Origin: Gracilibacillus halotolerans
GTDB lineage: Bacteria > Bacillota > Bacilli > Bacillales > Amphibacillaceae
Assembly (NCBI RefSeq): GCF_014206945.1
Contig: NZ_JACHON010000023.1
Coordinates: forward strand, 1-40,583
Direction of reading: 5' to 3'
DNA length: 40,583 nt
The notes under the pieces are model-generated. The model was given only the letters and a program-made list of their open reading frames with translations, had not been told where the DNA came from and searched no databases. The stretch's first letter is position 1; each line of letters opens with the position of its first letter. Positions 26,329 through 35,370 of the stretch are shown piece after piece. Both the position numbers and the translations under genes were made by a program.

Positions 26329-27140
26329 TGGCTATTAGAAGAATCATCAAATATGCAGTACTCATTATCTTAGCTCTCTTCTTCTTAACGCCGATTTATG
26401 TCATGCTCATTACAAGTGTGAAGCCATTGAGTGAAGTATCACTTTCCGAAATGTGGTCCTTACCATCGGCGATTGATTTCTCTAGCTATTCGGAAGCATT
26501 TACTCAGCTAGCACCAAACATGATGAACAGTTTATATTTAGTAATCCCAGCTACTCTACTGTCTGCAATATTAGGTGCAATGAACGGCTATGTTTTATCA
26601 AAATGGAGATTCAAAGGGTCTGAAGTTATTTTTACGATGATATTATTTGGAATGTTTATTCCATATCAAAGTATTTTAATACCGTTAATCCAGTTCCTAA
26701 ACTCGATTAATCTTTATAACTCACTCGGTGGGTTAATCTTTACCCATGTAGTATATGGGTTACCGATTACGACGTTAATGTTCCGTAACTTCTATGCCAA
26801 TATCCCTGAATCAATGATAGAAGCGGCAAAAGTAGATGGCGCAAGCTTCGTAAAAATTTTCCGCCTTATCATTCTGCCACTCTCGATTACAGGCTTTGTT
26901 GTAGTGGCAATCTGGCAGTTCACAAACATTTGGAATGAGTTTCTCTTTGCTGTTACGATTACGAACAACAATACACAACCAGTTATGGTTGCATTGCAGA
27001 ACTTATCTGGAAGTCAAATTGTCCAATGGAACGTTCAGATGGCAGGTGCCTTACTCGCAGCATTGCCAACTTTACTCGTCTATATATTTTTAGGTAAATA
27101 TTTTGTCCGTGGCTTATTAGCTGGCTCTGTAAAAGGATAA
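26328..27140 (+). CDS. CUT1 sugar ABC transporter permease (MalG type)
   Basis: A 270-aa, six-helix MalG-like permease; the EAA loop is EAAKVDGASFVKIFRLIILP near residues 165-184, and the C-terminus is RGLLAGSVKG, as in most MalG-type subunits. It overlaps the MalF-type gene and is followed by a terminator, so it ends the transport operon that starts with the binding protein at 24005. Confidence 0.92.
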   Translation: MAIRRIIKYAVLIILALFFLTPIYVMLITSVKPLSEVSLSEMWSLPSAIDFSSYSEAFTQLAPNMMNSLYLVIPATLLSAILGAMNGYVLSKWRFKGSEVIFTMILFGMFIPYQSILIPLIQFLNSINLYNSLGGLIFTHVVYGLPITTLMFRNFYANIPESMIEAAKVDGASFVKIFRLIILPLSITGFVVVAIWQFTNIWNEFLFAVTITNNNTQPVMVALQNLSGSQIVQWNVQMAGALLAALPTLLVYIFLGKYFVRGLLAGSVKG

Positions 27141-27146
27141 AGCAGG

Positions 27147-27187
27147 AAGCTTCTAATTGGTGTAAGAAACCATTAGGAGCTTTTTTG
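27147..27187 (+). terminator. terminator of the CUT1 operon
   Basis: An imperfect stem of about 14 pairs (27147-27161 with 27169-27182, one bulge) followed by six T, starting six bases after the permease stop. Confidence 0.85.
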
Positions 27188-27256
27188 TTTTTTAGAAAAT
27201 CAGATGGAAAACATTCTCTTTTTCATATTGTGGAACGCAATATTCTATGTTAGCAT

Positions 27257-27283
27257 AAATGATAATGAAAATCATTATCATTT
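27257..27283. promoter_or_regulatory. Fur box before the ferredoxin-NADP reductase gene
   Basis: The 19-base core GATAATGAAAATCATTATC (27261-27279) has one mismatch to the Fur consensus GATAATGATAATCATTATC, and the palindrome extends to 12-base arms around a 3-base centre. It lies 66 bases upstream of the start codon. The -10/-35 pair could not be fixed with confidence. Confidence 0.88.
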
Positions 27284-27344
27284 AAAGTGTAACTTAAGTC
27301 TAACGCCGTATGGAAAAATGTGAATAGGAAAAGAGGAGTAATAC

Positions 27345-28385
27345 ATGAAGAAATCTGAAATATACGACGTGACCATTATTGGAAGCGGACCTGCCGGCTT
27401 ATACTCTGCTTTTTATAGTGGTTTAAGGTCGATGAAAACAAAAATCATTGAATTTCAGCCAAAGTTGGGTGGAAAGATACACGTTTATCCTCAAAAAATG
27501 ATATGGGATGTTGGCGGACTGCCACCTGTGTCAGGCGAAAAACTAATTGAGCAGTTAGTAACACAAGGGTTAACGTTTCATCCAACCGTTATTCTAAATG
27601 AAAAGGTAACCAATATTGAGCAAAACGAACAGAAGCTTTTTGTACTACATACGGAATCTGGCAAGAAGCACTATTCGAAAACCGTTATAATAGCGATTGG
27701 TGCAGGTATATTGAAGCCAAAGGTTTTAGGATTGGAAAATGCTAGCCGTTATGAATCTGCTAATTTACATTACACAGTCCCCTCATTAAACCATTTTAAG
27801 GATAAGACCGTCATTATATCAGGTGGTGGAAATGCAGCTGTTGATTGGGCAGTGGAATTATTGCCTTATGTTAAGCAATTGTATTTTACGTATAGAAACA
27901 ATTCACTTAAAGCCCATGAAGCGCAAGTAGAATTGTTAGAAAGTAGCTCGGCAAAGTGTTTTTTAAATGCATCGATTACGAAGTTAAACGGTGATCGTTA
28001 TCAAGAAAATATCGAGAGTGTCGAATTAACCAATCATCTAACAAGAGAAATAACTACTGTATCTATAGATGATGTTATCGTTAGCCACGGTTATGAGCAG
28101 GATTCAGAATTATTGAATCAATGTACGTTAGATATTAAACGAGTGCAGGATTACTATATTGATGGTACAGCAAAAAGCCAATCCTCTATCGAAGGCATAT
28201 ATGCAGCGGGTGATATTTTAATGTACGATGGCAAGGTTGGACTTATTGCAGGAACATTTCAAGACGCCATCAATGCTGTAAATCGCGCAAAACAATTTAT
28301 TCAGCCAGACGCAAGTGACTATGCAATGGTATCTTCCCATAATGACTTATTTAAAGAAAAGAATAAAGCATTGATTGAACAGTAA
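27345..28385 (+). CDS. ferredoxin/flavodoxin-NADP reductase, thioredoxin-reductase-like (YcgT/YumC type)
   Basis: A 346-aa FAD- and NADPH-binding reductase. The FAD loop is IIGSGPAGLYSAFYSG (residues 11-26), the NADPH loop IISGGGNAAVDWAVE (about 155-169), and the FAD C-terminal motif GIYAAGDI (about 283-290). The redox CxxC of true thioredoxin reductases is absent, which places it with the YumC/YcgT ferredoxin-NADP reductases. It has its own Fur box and precedes a Fur-controlled siderophore transporter; it may supply electrons for releasing iron from imported ferric siderophore, as proposed for Fur-regulated YcgT. That role is inference. Confidence 0.9.
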   Translation: MKKSEIYDVTIIGSGPAGLYSAFYSGLRSMKTKIIEFQPKLGGKIHVYPQKMIWDVGGLPPVSGEKLIEQLVTQGLTFHPTVILNEKVTNIEQNEQKLFVLHTESGKKHYSKTVIIAIGAGILKPKVLGLENASRYESANLHYTVPSLNHFKDKTVIISGGGNAAVDWAVELLPYVKQLYFTYRNNSLKAHEAQVELLESSSAKCFLNASITKLNGDRYQENIESVELTNHLTREITTVSIDDVIVSHGYEQDSELLNQCTLDIKRVQDYYIDGTAKSQSSIEGIYAAGDILMYDGKVGLIAGTFQDAINAVNRAKQFIQPDASDYAMVSSHNDLFKEKNKALIEQ

Positions 28386-28433
28386 AGTGACAAATAACGA
28401 AGATTTAATTTCCATAATTATACTAAAAAATTA

Positions 28434-28486
28434 TTGACAATCTAAAAAGTAACGCCTATCATTGATAATGATTATCATTATCAATG
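28434..28486 (+). promoter_or_regulatory. promoter with Fur box for the siderophore transporter operon
   Basis: TTGACA (28434-28439), 17 bases, TATCAT (28457-28462). Overlapping the -10 is a perfect 27-base palindrome (28460-28486) whose core GATAATGATTATCATTATC (28464-28482) equals the Fur consensus apart from the free central base. Iron-bound Fur would block polymerase directly. Confidence 0.93.
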
Positions 28487-28571
28487 TATTTTTCTCATGT
28501 AATGTCTTTACAACTATGAACTAGCACTTATAAAAATAGGAATTGAATATTTTGAAGGGAGAGAAATAGCG

Positions 28572-29642
28572 GTGAATACAAATCGTAAATTTTCACTAAC
28601 TATTTTATTCGTATTAATCGTAAGTATGTTTTTATTTGGTTGTTCCTCCGATACAACAGATTCTGCAGAAACAAATGCAACAGAACATAGTGAGTCGACC
28701 GATACAACTTCAGAGGAAGAATCCTCTGAATATCCAATCATTATTGACCACGCATTTGGCGAAACGAAGATTGAAAGCAAACCAGAACGAGTAGCAACCA
28801 TTCAATGGGCAAATCATGATGTTGCTCTTGCGCTTGGCGTTATACCTGTTGGATTCTCTGCAGCGAATTATGGTGTTCAAGATGATAGCGGTTTACTACC
28901 TTGGACAGCAGAAAAACTCGAGGAGCTTAATGTTGAAGAGCCAAATGTTTTTCAAGATACAGATGGTTTAGACTTTGAGGCTATTTCCGATACGAATCCG
29001 GATGTTATTCTTGCAGGCTATTCAGGAATTACAGAGGAAGACTACGAATTACTTAGTGAAATTGCTCCAGTAGTGCCTTATAAGTCTGGTCCGTGGGTAA
29101 CAACATGGCGTGAACAAGTCATGTTAAATGCTACAGGCATGGGAATGAAAGCGGAAGGTGAACAGCTTATTAAGGATACAGAGACTTTAGTTGAGGAAAA
29201 GGCTAGCGAATATCCTGAAATAAAAGGAACAACAGTAGTTTGGGTCAATTTCTCTGCGACGGACATGTCGCAATTACATCTTTATACACCTGTAGATCCT
29301 AGGGGTTCGTTTCTTATTGAACTAGGAATGGAATACCCAGAAACTGTAATAGAAGCAATCTCTGACCCTGAGAGCTATTCGTTTAATTTAAGCGCAGAAA
29401 ACGCGGATATTTTGAACGATGCAGATATAATTATTGGCTATGGTGACGAGAGTTTATATGAAGCTGTTAAGGCTGACCCGTTATTAGGAAAGATACCAGC
29501 GATAGAAAGAGGCTCGGTAGTATTTATCGGAAACGATACGCCATTAGCAGCATCCGGTAATCCAAACCCTCTTTCGATAGCTTACACGATAGATGAATAT
29601 CTAGAATTAATCGGAGGAGCTATTGAAAAGCTAGATGAATAG
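28572..29642 (+). CDS. iron-siderophore ABC transporter substrate-binding lipoprotein
   Basis: A 356-aa class III (FecB/FhuD/BtuF) binding protein with a GTG start behind GAAGGGAGAG. The signal ends in LFGC (lipobox Cys24), then an acidic Thr/Ser linker. The binding fold starts IIIDHAFGETKIESKPERVATI, characteristic of FecB-type proteins, and includes DVILAGYSGITEEDYELLSEIAP-like sequence before the helical backbone. Its end overlaps the first permease gene by eight bases. Controlled by the Fur-box promoter. The siderophore type cannot be read from sequence. Confidence 0.93.
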   Translation: MNTNRKFSLTILFVLIVSMFLFGCSSDTTDSAETNATEHSESTDTTSEEESSEYPIIIDHAFGETKIESKPERVATIQWANHDVALALGVIPVGFSAANYGVQDDSGLLPWTAEKLEELNVEEPNVFQDTDGLDFEAISDTNPDVILAGYSGITEEDYELLSEIAPVVPYKSGPWVTTWREQVMLNATGMGMKAEGEQLIKDTETLVEEKASEYPEIKGTTVVWVNFSATDMSQLHLYTPVDPRGSFLIELGMEYPETVIEAISDPESYSFNLSAENADILNDADIIIGYGDESLYEAVKADPLLGKIPAIERGSVVFIGNDTPLAASGNPNPLSIAYTIDEYLELIGGAIEKLDE

Positions 29643-30675
29643 TTTAGCAAGCACGAATAATAGGCGGTTGTCTTCACGTATTCCGCGACACTTTGTTACG
29701 ACTCTTGTGGGATGTTTTATTTTGCTAGCTATCTGTATCATAGCCTCTTTTATATTTGGCTCACGAGCTGTGAGTTTTCAAGATCTTGTAGATGGGTTAA
29801 TCTATCAAAATAGTAATTCTTATGGAGCAAATGTAGTTCATAAGCGGATTTCTCGGACTATTTTTAGTGTTTTATGTGGTGCTGCCTTAGGCGTTTCTGG
29901 AGCACTTATGCAAGCTGTTACGCGAAATCCAATCGCAGACCCAAGTATATTAGGAGTCAATACAGGAGCCTCTTTATTTGTTGTATGTGGCATTGCCTTT
30001 TTCAATATTAGTACGGCACATCAATATATTTGGATGGCTCTCATCGGGGCCGTACTTACAGCAATTTTTGTGTTTGGTATTAGTTATTTAGGTCGTGGCG
30101 GTGCAACACCACTTAAGTTAGTTCTAGCAGGTGCAGCCACAAGCGCGATACTTTCTTCTCTCGTTGTTGCCATTATGATTCCACGCGCTAATGTCATGGA
30201 TGAATTCAGATTTTGGCAAGTAGGTAGTGTTGGTGCAGCCAATGAAAATGCGATTATGCTTTTTCTTCCCTTTTTTATTATTGGCACCGTATTAGGCGTT
30301 CTTTCTACCTCTGCACTAAATGCGTTAGCTTTAGGCGACGAAATTGCAAAAGGATTAGGTGTTCGAACTGGTACATTGAGGATTGTAGCGGCTTTTGCTG
30401 CTGTTCTTTTGTGTGGTGCGGCAACAGCGCTAGCCGGTCCAATTGGCTTTGTTGGACTATTATCGACACATGTTATCCGTCTTGTTCTTGGACCCGACAT
30501 GCGTTTTATTATTCCAATGTCGGCGGTGACAGGAGCTATCATTTTAACTATATCGGATGTATTAGGTAGGGTCATTGGTAGCCCTGGAGAGTTAGAAGTA
30601 GGTGTTGTTACAGCGTTTATAGGTGCTCCGATTCTAATACTATTAGCTAGGAAAGCGAAAGTGCAATCATTATGA
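29635..30675 (+). CDS. iron-siderophore ABC transporter permease (FecCD family), first
   Basis: A 346-aa, roughly ten-helix FecCD-family permease. Family landmarks: LGVSGALMQAVTRNPIADPS near residue 85, GVNTGAS, and the ATPase-contact region ALGDEIAKGLGVRTGTLRI, then CGAATALAGPIGFVGLLSTH. The ATG lies inside the end of the binding-protein gene and its stop overlaps the next permease, giving tight translational coupling for a heterodimeric channel. Confidence 0.93.
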   Translation: MNSLASTNNRRLSSRIPRHFVTTLVGCFILLAICIIASFIFGSRAVSFQDLVDGLIYQNSNSYGANVVHKRISRTIFSVLCGAALGVSGALMQAVTRNPIADPSILGVNTGASLFVVCGIAFFNISTAHQYIWMALIGAVLTAIFVFGISYLGRGGATPLKLVLAGAATSAILSSLVVAIMIPRANVMDEFRFWQVGSVGAANENAIMLFLPFFIIGTVLGVLSTSALNALALGDEIAKGLGVRTGTLRIVAAFAAVLLCGAATALAGPIGFVGLLSTHVIRLVLGPDMRFIIPMSAVTGAIILTISDVLGRVIGSPGELEVGVVTAFIGAPILILLARKAKVQSL

Positions 30676-31703
30676 AGAATAAATCGATGAAATATATTAT
30701 GAAAGGTAGAAAACGGAGACATCTTCGATGGCTATATGTTACGGTCTCACTAACTATCCTCTTATTTATTGTAAGCTGGGCAATGCTACTACTTGGAAGC
30801 ACGATTTATCCAGTAAAAGATGTTATCTCTGTTCTTTTAGGAGAAGAAATAAAAGGTGCATCATTTGCTGTGCATTCTATTCGTTTACCGAGAATGATAG
30901 CAGGCCTGTTCGCAGGTTTTGCCTTTGGTATTGGTGGTCATATTTTTCAGACGATGTTACGTAACCCGCTCGCTAATCCGAATGTTATCGGAATTACGAC
31001 TGGATCAAGCGCGGCAGCTGTTTTTTGTATTGTTATTTTACATACGAGTAATGCGGTTGTCTCTATATCTTCAATTGTTGGCGGGCTTGTTACGGTTCTT
31101 TTCATTTACGTATTCTCTAAAGGAAAATCCTTTTCTATTGGACGATTAATTTTAGTTGGAATCGGCATACAAGCAATGCTTAATTCCTTCATATCCTATC
31201 TTCTCCTAGTAGGTGCACAACAAGATATTCCAGCTGCCTTACGATGGCTTAGTGGTAGTCTGAATGGTTCCCAAATGCATGACCTTCCACCTTTAATATT
31301 AGGAGTGATGATTTTTGCTCCTATAATCATCCTATTAGGGAAACAACTAAGCATTTTAGAACTTGGCGAACAAGCGGCTACATCTCTAGGAGTACGCACC
31401 GATAGAACAAGACTGCTGCTTATTGTAAGTTCTGTTTGCGTTATTTCATTAGCTACAGCGACAACTGGACCAATTGCCTTCGTAGCTTTTCTGTCTGGAC
31501 CGATAGCTAAGAGACTAGTTGGAGCCGGATATTCTGCAATTATTCCAGCAGGTTTAGTTGGTGCCAATCTTGTATTGGCTGCTGATTTAGTCGGGCAATT
31601 CGCCTTTGAAGTCAGATACCCAGTAGGCATTATAACAGGAATCATTGGTGCACCGTATTTAATCTACTTGCTTATCCGAATGAACCGAAAGGGAGAATTA
31701 TAA
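30672..31703 (+). CDS. iron-siderophore ABC transporter permease (FecCD family), second
   Basis: A 343-aa FecCD-family permease with the same landmarks as its partner: GIGGHIFQTMLRNPLANPNV, GITTGSSAA, LGEQAATSLGVRTDRTRL and TATTGPIAFVAFLSGPIAKR. It starts with a four-base ATGA overlap and a basic N-terminal cytoplasmic tail. The last base of its stop codon is the first base of the ATPase start. Confidence 0.93.
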   Translation: MKNKSMKYIMKGRKRRHLRWLYVTVSLTILLFIVSWAMLLLGSTIYPVKDVISVLLGEEIKGASFAVHSIRLPRMIAGLFAGFAFGIGGHIFQTMLRNPLANPNVIGITTGSSAAAVFCIVILHTSNAVVSISSIVGGLVTVLFIYVFSKGKSFSIGRLILVGIGIQAMLNSFISYLLLVGAQQDIPAALRWLSGSLNGSQMHDLPPLILGVMIFAPIIILLGKQLSILELGEQAATSLGVRTDRTRLLLIVSSVCVISLATATTGPIAFVAFLSGPIAKRLVGAGYSAIIPAGLVGANLVLAADLVGQFAFEVRYPVGIITGIIGAPYLIYLLIRMNRKGEL

Positions 31704-32521
31704 TGAAGCTGAACCATACATTTCATGCGGAAGGAATTAGCGCTGGCTATAATGATAGAACGGTAATTCATGATATAAGCCTAGAGGTTCCTAGTAATAA
31801 AATAAACGTCATTATTGGTGCCAATGCTTGTGGGAAGTCTACCCTTTTAAAAACCTTAGCACGGCTATTAAAGCCTACCTCCGGAGAAATCTCATTAGAT
31901 GGCAAGTCTATTAGTAAGATACCACCAAAACAATTTGCTAGAATGGTCGGACTTCTTCCACAATCACCAATTGTCCCTGAAGGCATAACGGTTACGGATT
32001 TAGTAGGTAGAGGGAGATTTCCACATCAATCTCTATTTAATGGGTGGACAACTGCTGATACAGAGGCAGTTGCCGAAGCAATGGAGACGATGAACATTAC
32101 CGAGTTAGCCAACCAACATATGGATGAACTTTCTGGAGGACAAAGGCAACGAGTATGGATAGCAATGGCTCTGGCTCAGCAAACAGATATTTTATTTCTA
32201 GATGAGCCAACTACCTTTTTAGATATTACCTATCAAATTGAAATTCTCGACTTACTGACAGACCTTAATCGAAAGCGTGGAACTACTATCGTGATGGTAC
32301 TACATGATATTAATTTGTCTGCACGTTATGCGGACTACATATTTGCACTTCATAAAGGGAAGCTTGTCAAAGAAGGCGAACCCTCCCATGTAATTACACC
32401 TGCGTTAGTTAAGAATATCTTCGGACTAGACTGTACAGTGATAGAAGATCCTATTTCCAGTTCTCCATTAGTTGTCCCAATAGGTCGTCATCATGTTTTC
32501 CAAAATAATGTCTACTCGTAA
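31703..32521 (+). CDS. iron-siderophore ABC transporter ATPase (FepC/YusV type)
   Basis: A 272-aa ABC ATPase. Walker A GANACGKST is near residues 39-47, signature LSGGQRQRVWIAMALAQ near 143-159, Walker B ILFLDEPTTFLD near 163-174 and switch His in MVLHDINLSARY. It begins on the stop codon of the second permease and completes a binding protein-permease-permease-ATPase importer. A terminator follows, so the Fur-controlled operon is 28572-32521. Confidence 0.94.
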   Translation: MKLNHTFHAEGISAGYNDRTVIHDISLEVPSNKINVIIGANACGKSTLLKTLARLLKPTSGEISLDGKSISKIPPKQFARMVGLLPQSPIVPEGITVTDLVGRGRFPHQSLFNGWTTADTEAVAEAMETMNITELANQHMDELSGGQRQRVWIAMALAQQTDILFLDEPTTFLDITYQIEILDLLTDLNRKRGTTIVMVLHDINLSARYADYIFALHKGKLVKEGEPSHVITPALVKNIFGLDCTVIEDPISSSPLVVPIGRHHVFQNNVYS

Positions 32522-32536
32522 TAAAATAACCATGTT

Positions 32537-32576
32537 AACTCCTAATAGGGTGGCTAAGACCATTAGGAGTTTTTTG
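32537..32576 (+). terminator. terminator of the siderophore operon
   Basis: AACTCCTAAT (32537-32546) pairs exactly with 32562-32571, extended inward by GG/CC with a bulge, followed by a run of six T. The remaining 280 bases before the LXG gene contain a candidate extended -10, TGGTATATT (32759-32767), and nothing else I can support. Confidence 0.88.
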
Positions 32577-32856
32577 AGATGGAAATATGTAGTTAGAGTT
32601 GCTAGGATTCCTACTCACAATCACTTTTGTTCCTCTTCCTACTAGTAAAGACGTCCTGCAAAAGAACTCAAGCTAATTCTTTTTCCGTAGTTAAAGTTTC
32701 AATGTAATAGGGTAAATTAACCAATTTTGTTAAAAGTCATTTTTCTCCATTCTTTTTCTGGTATATTAATGAATGATTTTAAAAATACAAACACTTCGTA
32801 CATTTTTACTAAAAAAATAGTGGATTGCTCCTAGGTTGCGAGTAAGGAGGGAAAAA

Positions 32857-34608
32857 ATGAGTACGACCCAAACATTAGAGACGAAAACACTAATCGAAGC
32901 GATGGAGAGTCGCGCCAAAGAATACCGGTTGCTTCGTGAGCAATTTCAGGAATTGAAGACTTCTTTTAAGGACATCGTGGATTTGGATGACTTTAAAGGA
33001 AAGACTGCGGACTCGGTAAAAGGCTTTTATCGTGCTCAAATAGATGTGGTCAATTCTTGGATTGATTTCATCGATTTACAGGAAGCTTTTTTCAAAGGAA
33101 TTAAGGGAATGGCAGACGATGAAGATTTAGGTGGAAAAACGCTTGTCCATCTCCCTTTCCTAGAAAGTGATTTAAAGAACAGTGAATCGCGAGCACGGCA
33201 AATGGTAGATAGCCAAGAACAAGCCTTAGAAGATATTTTTTCTGGTATTAGTGATATTGTATCTATGGAACCGAATTCGACAAAACAGTTTGACAAACAC
33301 ATTGATGAGGCTACGAAAAAGCGAAAAGAAACAAAAGAGAAAGTAGAAAACTTTGATCAAACACTATTAGAGTTTTATGAACAGTCTAAATACCATGAAA
33401 ATGTCATTGCAGGCTTAATTTCTGAATTATACAAAGCTTCCTCGCAAGGAGGCGAAGTAAATCCTCTGTACTTTAATGAGGATGTATACAAAAAGAGTGA
33501 CGTACATACAGCGAGAGAAGAAGCAAAAGAGATTACTGCCAATTATATTAGCTGGCAAGATGAGTTAGAAAGAGCACGAGAGTTAGAGAATCGTTCGTTT
33601 GGAGAGAAAACGTGGGACACAATCTGTACCTTCACTGGAGAGGTAACGGGTTATTACGATATGAAACGTGCGTCAACAGGAGTCGATCCGGTAACAGGTC
33701 AAGAATTGACAGATGGACAGCGTGCGACAGCTGCCGCATTGGCAGCTGCAGGATTTATTCCATTTGTCGGGTGGGCAGGAAGAGCAGCCAAAGGCGGACA
33801 CGCTATCTATAAAATTAGCAAAACATTCTCAGCTGCTGATAATGTGTTAAACGCCTACAAAACAACCGAAGCATTTGATATACTAAAAACATCAGAACGA
33901 GGACTGTATGGATTAGCCTCTGCCAATGGATTTAGCGAATTCATTACGGGACGAGATATATTCGGGAATCCAATCAGTGAAGAGGAACAACAAGCAGGAT
34001 TTGAACGTGCCTTATTACTCCTACCGTTTAAAGGTAAAACAGCTAACCCAGTGTTGGGAGTTAGAGATGATGCTAGGGTTGTGAGTAAGGGGACGGGTGA
34101 AACTATCCAAGTTAAGAACATTAAAGATGAAGTAGAGGTTATTGCTGAAAGAGCTAAAGGCCTGGACTTAACCCTAAGAGAAACTCCATATAAAATCATG
34201 GGTAGTAAAAAAATGAAACAATTGAATGAAAAGGTAAGAAATAGAACTATCACAAAAGAAGAATGGCAACAATTGATGTGGAACAAGAGATTTAAACGCA
34301 GAAGAGATAAAGGTGTAGATGACTTTTGGGAACAAGAAAGAGAACGCTTATTAAAGGGAGAAGCTACGAGGGTATGGACGGAAAAACAAGCAAAAGACAT
34401 AATAAATGGTAAGGCGCCAAAATATGAGGGTAAAACTATGATTGGTCACCATACTTATAGCGCATCTAAATATCCACAAATTGCCAATAAAGGCGAAATT
34501 ATATATCCTGTAACATTTAGAGAACATTTGTATCGATGGCATGGTGGTAGTTATAAGAAAAGCCTACCTGGTAAACCACTAAATGATTCAGTTGATAATG
34601 ATTTTTAA
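32857..34608 (+). CDS. LXG-domain polymorphic toxin with His-rich nuclease-like tip
   Basis: A 583-aa toxin of the LXG class, exported by the type VII (Ess/Yuk) system to attack competing Firmicutes. ATG 32857 follows AAGGAGG (32844-32850); an upstream TTG at 32836 would put that site inside the gene. The LXG domain covers about residues 1-230 (long amphipathic helices), a linker to about 265, then a pre-toxin (PT-TG-like) segment, YDMKRASTGVDPVTGQELTD and the glycine/alanine-rich AAALAAAGFIPFVGWAGRAA. The C-terminal toxin, about 410-583, is basic and ends with IGHHTYSASKYP (His531, His532), HLYRWHGG and a KPLND tail, suggesting a GHH/HNH-type metal-dependent nuclease. The toxin class is inference. 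Type VII chaperone-like genes normally upstream of LXG genes are missing. Confidence 0.85.
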   Translation: MSTTQTLETKTLIEAMESRAKEYRLLREQFQELKTSFKDIVDLDDFKGKTADSVKGFYRAQIDVVNSWIDFIDLQEAFFKGIKGMADDEDLGGKTLVHLPFLESDLKNSESRARQMVDSQEQALEDIFSGISDIVSMEPNSTKQFDKHIDEATKKRKETKEKVENFDQTLLEFYEQSKYHENVIAGLISELYKASSQGGEVNPLYFNEDVYKKSDVHTAREEAKEITANYISWQDELERARELENRSFGEKTWDTICTFTGEVTGYYDMKRASTGVDPVTGQELTDGQRATAAALAAAGFIPFVGWAGRAAKGGHAIYKISKTFSAADNVLNAYKTTEAFDILKTSERGLYGLASANGFSEFITGRDIFGNPISEEEQQAGFERALLLLPFKGKTANPVLGVRDDARVVSKGTGETIQVKNIKDEVEVIAERAKGLDLTLRETPYKIMGSKKMKQLNEKVRNRTITKEEWQQLMWNKRFKRRRDKGVDDFWEQERERLLKGEATRVWTEKQAKDIINGKAPKYEGKTMIGHHTYSASKYPQIANKGEIIYPVTFREHLYRWHGGSYKKSLPGKPLNDSVDNDF

Positions 34609-34622
34609 GGAGGATATAAAAT

Positions 34623-34967
34623 ATGTCGGTAATACTTTTAGTGGTAGAACAAGATGAAGATCAGATGAAATATTTACCTACAATAAGAAAAAGTACGAAT
34701 TTAGGATTTTCTGAGATAAAAAAAAGAATTGAAAATGGTAGTCCAATAATGGAATGTAATCTGTTTGAAGATGATGAGGACGATACAAAACTTAAAAAAT
34801 TAATAAATGAATTGAAAAATGTTGGTGCAAAGATAAGACTGTTTGATGGTGAATTAGTTAAAAATAAGGAAGTATCTATTGAATACTTGATGAATAGGTT
34901 AGATAGATATAAAGAAATACAACGACAAAATGAAATGTTAGATGATTTAATGTATGGCGAAGATTAA
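34623..34967 (+). CDS. candidate immunity protein for the LXG toxin
   Basis: A small acidic 114-aa protein, 14 bases after the toxin stop and with an AGGAGG ribosome site, in the place where LXG immunity genes sit. No signal peptide. The middle (about residues 20-80) reads LGFSEIKKRIENG...KLKKLINELKNVGAKIRLFDGE, a spacing that resembles the C-terminal domain of ribosomal protein bL12 (LGLKEAK...EEIKKKLEEAGAKVEL); the tail (85-114) is a charged helix. The bL12-like resemblance is by eye. Immunity role is inferred from position only. Confidence 0.7.
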   Translation: MSVILLVVEQDEDQMKYLPTIRKSTNLGFSEIKKRIENGSPIMECNLFEDDEDDTKLKKLINELKNVGAKIRLFDGELVKNKEVSIEYLMNRLDRYKEIQRQNEMLDDLMYGED

Positions 34968-34976
34968 TTTGTGGGG

Positions 34977-35126
34977 ATGTTATGTAGAGTCGAGAAAATT
35001 CAACTACAACATTTTGGCGAGATGACTTTTAAACTGATGAAATACTGTTACAGGTTACACGCAAAAACTTACGAAATTAAACAGGCATGTTGGTTTAAAG
35101 ATAGAAATAGTAATGAATGGACTTAA
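34977..35126 (+). other. possible 49-codon small ORF or remnant
   Basis: An open frame of 49 residues begins ten bases after the immunity stop, with only GTGGGG as a weak ribosome site. It includes EMTFKLMKYCYRLHAKTYE, which looks protein-like, but chance cannot be excluded in DNA this AT-rich. It precedes a terminator, so it may be the tail of the toxin operon or a decayed second immunity gene. Confidence 0.25.
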
Positions 35127-35141
35127 TATAGCTTGTTGTAA

Positions 35142-35180
35142 AGCACTTGATTGCCTTTTAGGCAACAGGTGTTTTTGTTT
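35142..35180 (+). terminator. terminator of the toxin/immunity transcript
   Basis: An imperfect stem (35142-35155 with 35161-35173) with TTGCC/GGCAA around the loop TTTTA, followed by TTTTTGTTTTTT. From here to 35370 no gene was found. Confidence 0.7.
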
Positions 35181-35370
35181 TTTGTGAGAAATTTAAACTT
35201 TGGACGATATGGATGAGGTTTTACTGAAATTCATAGCTCATGAAGGCTGTAACATCATGGAGTAGTGTTGTAATACTTGAATATTGTGAGAAGTACGATA
35301 ATTAGGCGAGAGTTGTTAAAACCGATTACAAATAGTAAAGATAATATAAAATTTAAAGGAGTTAGCTGTT

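Noticed and set aside
30084-30722. 212-codon minus-strand frame inside the first siderophore permease
   Set aside because: Antisense shadow of a strongly coding FecCD gene; no ribosome site, and the translation is low-complexity Pro/Thr/Ser sequence typical of reversed membrane-protein codons.
33855-34400. 181-codon minus-strand frame inside the LXG toxin
   Set aside because: Antisense to a gene with clear domains; Ser/Leu-rich translation without recognisable motifs.
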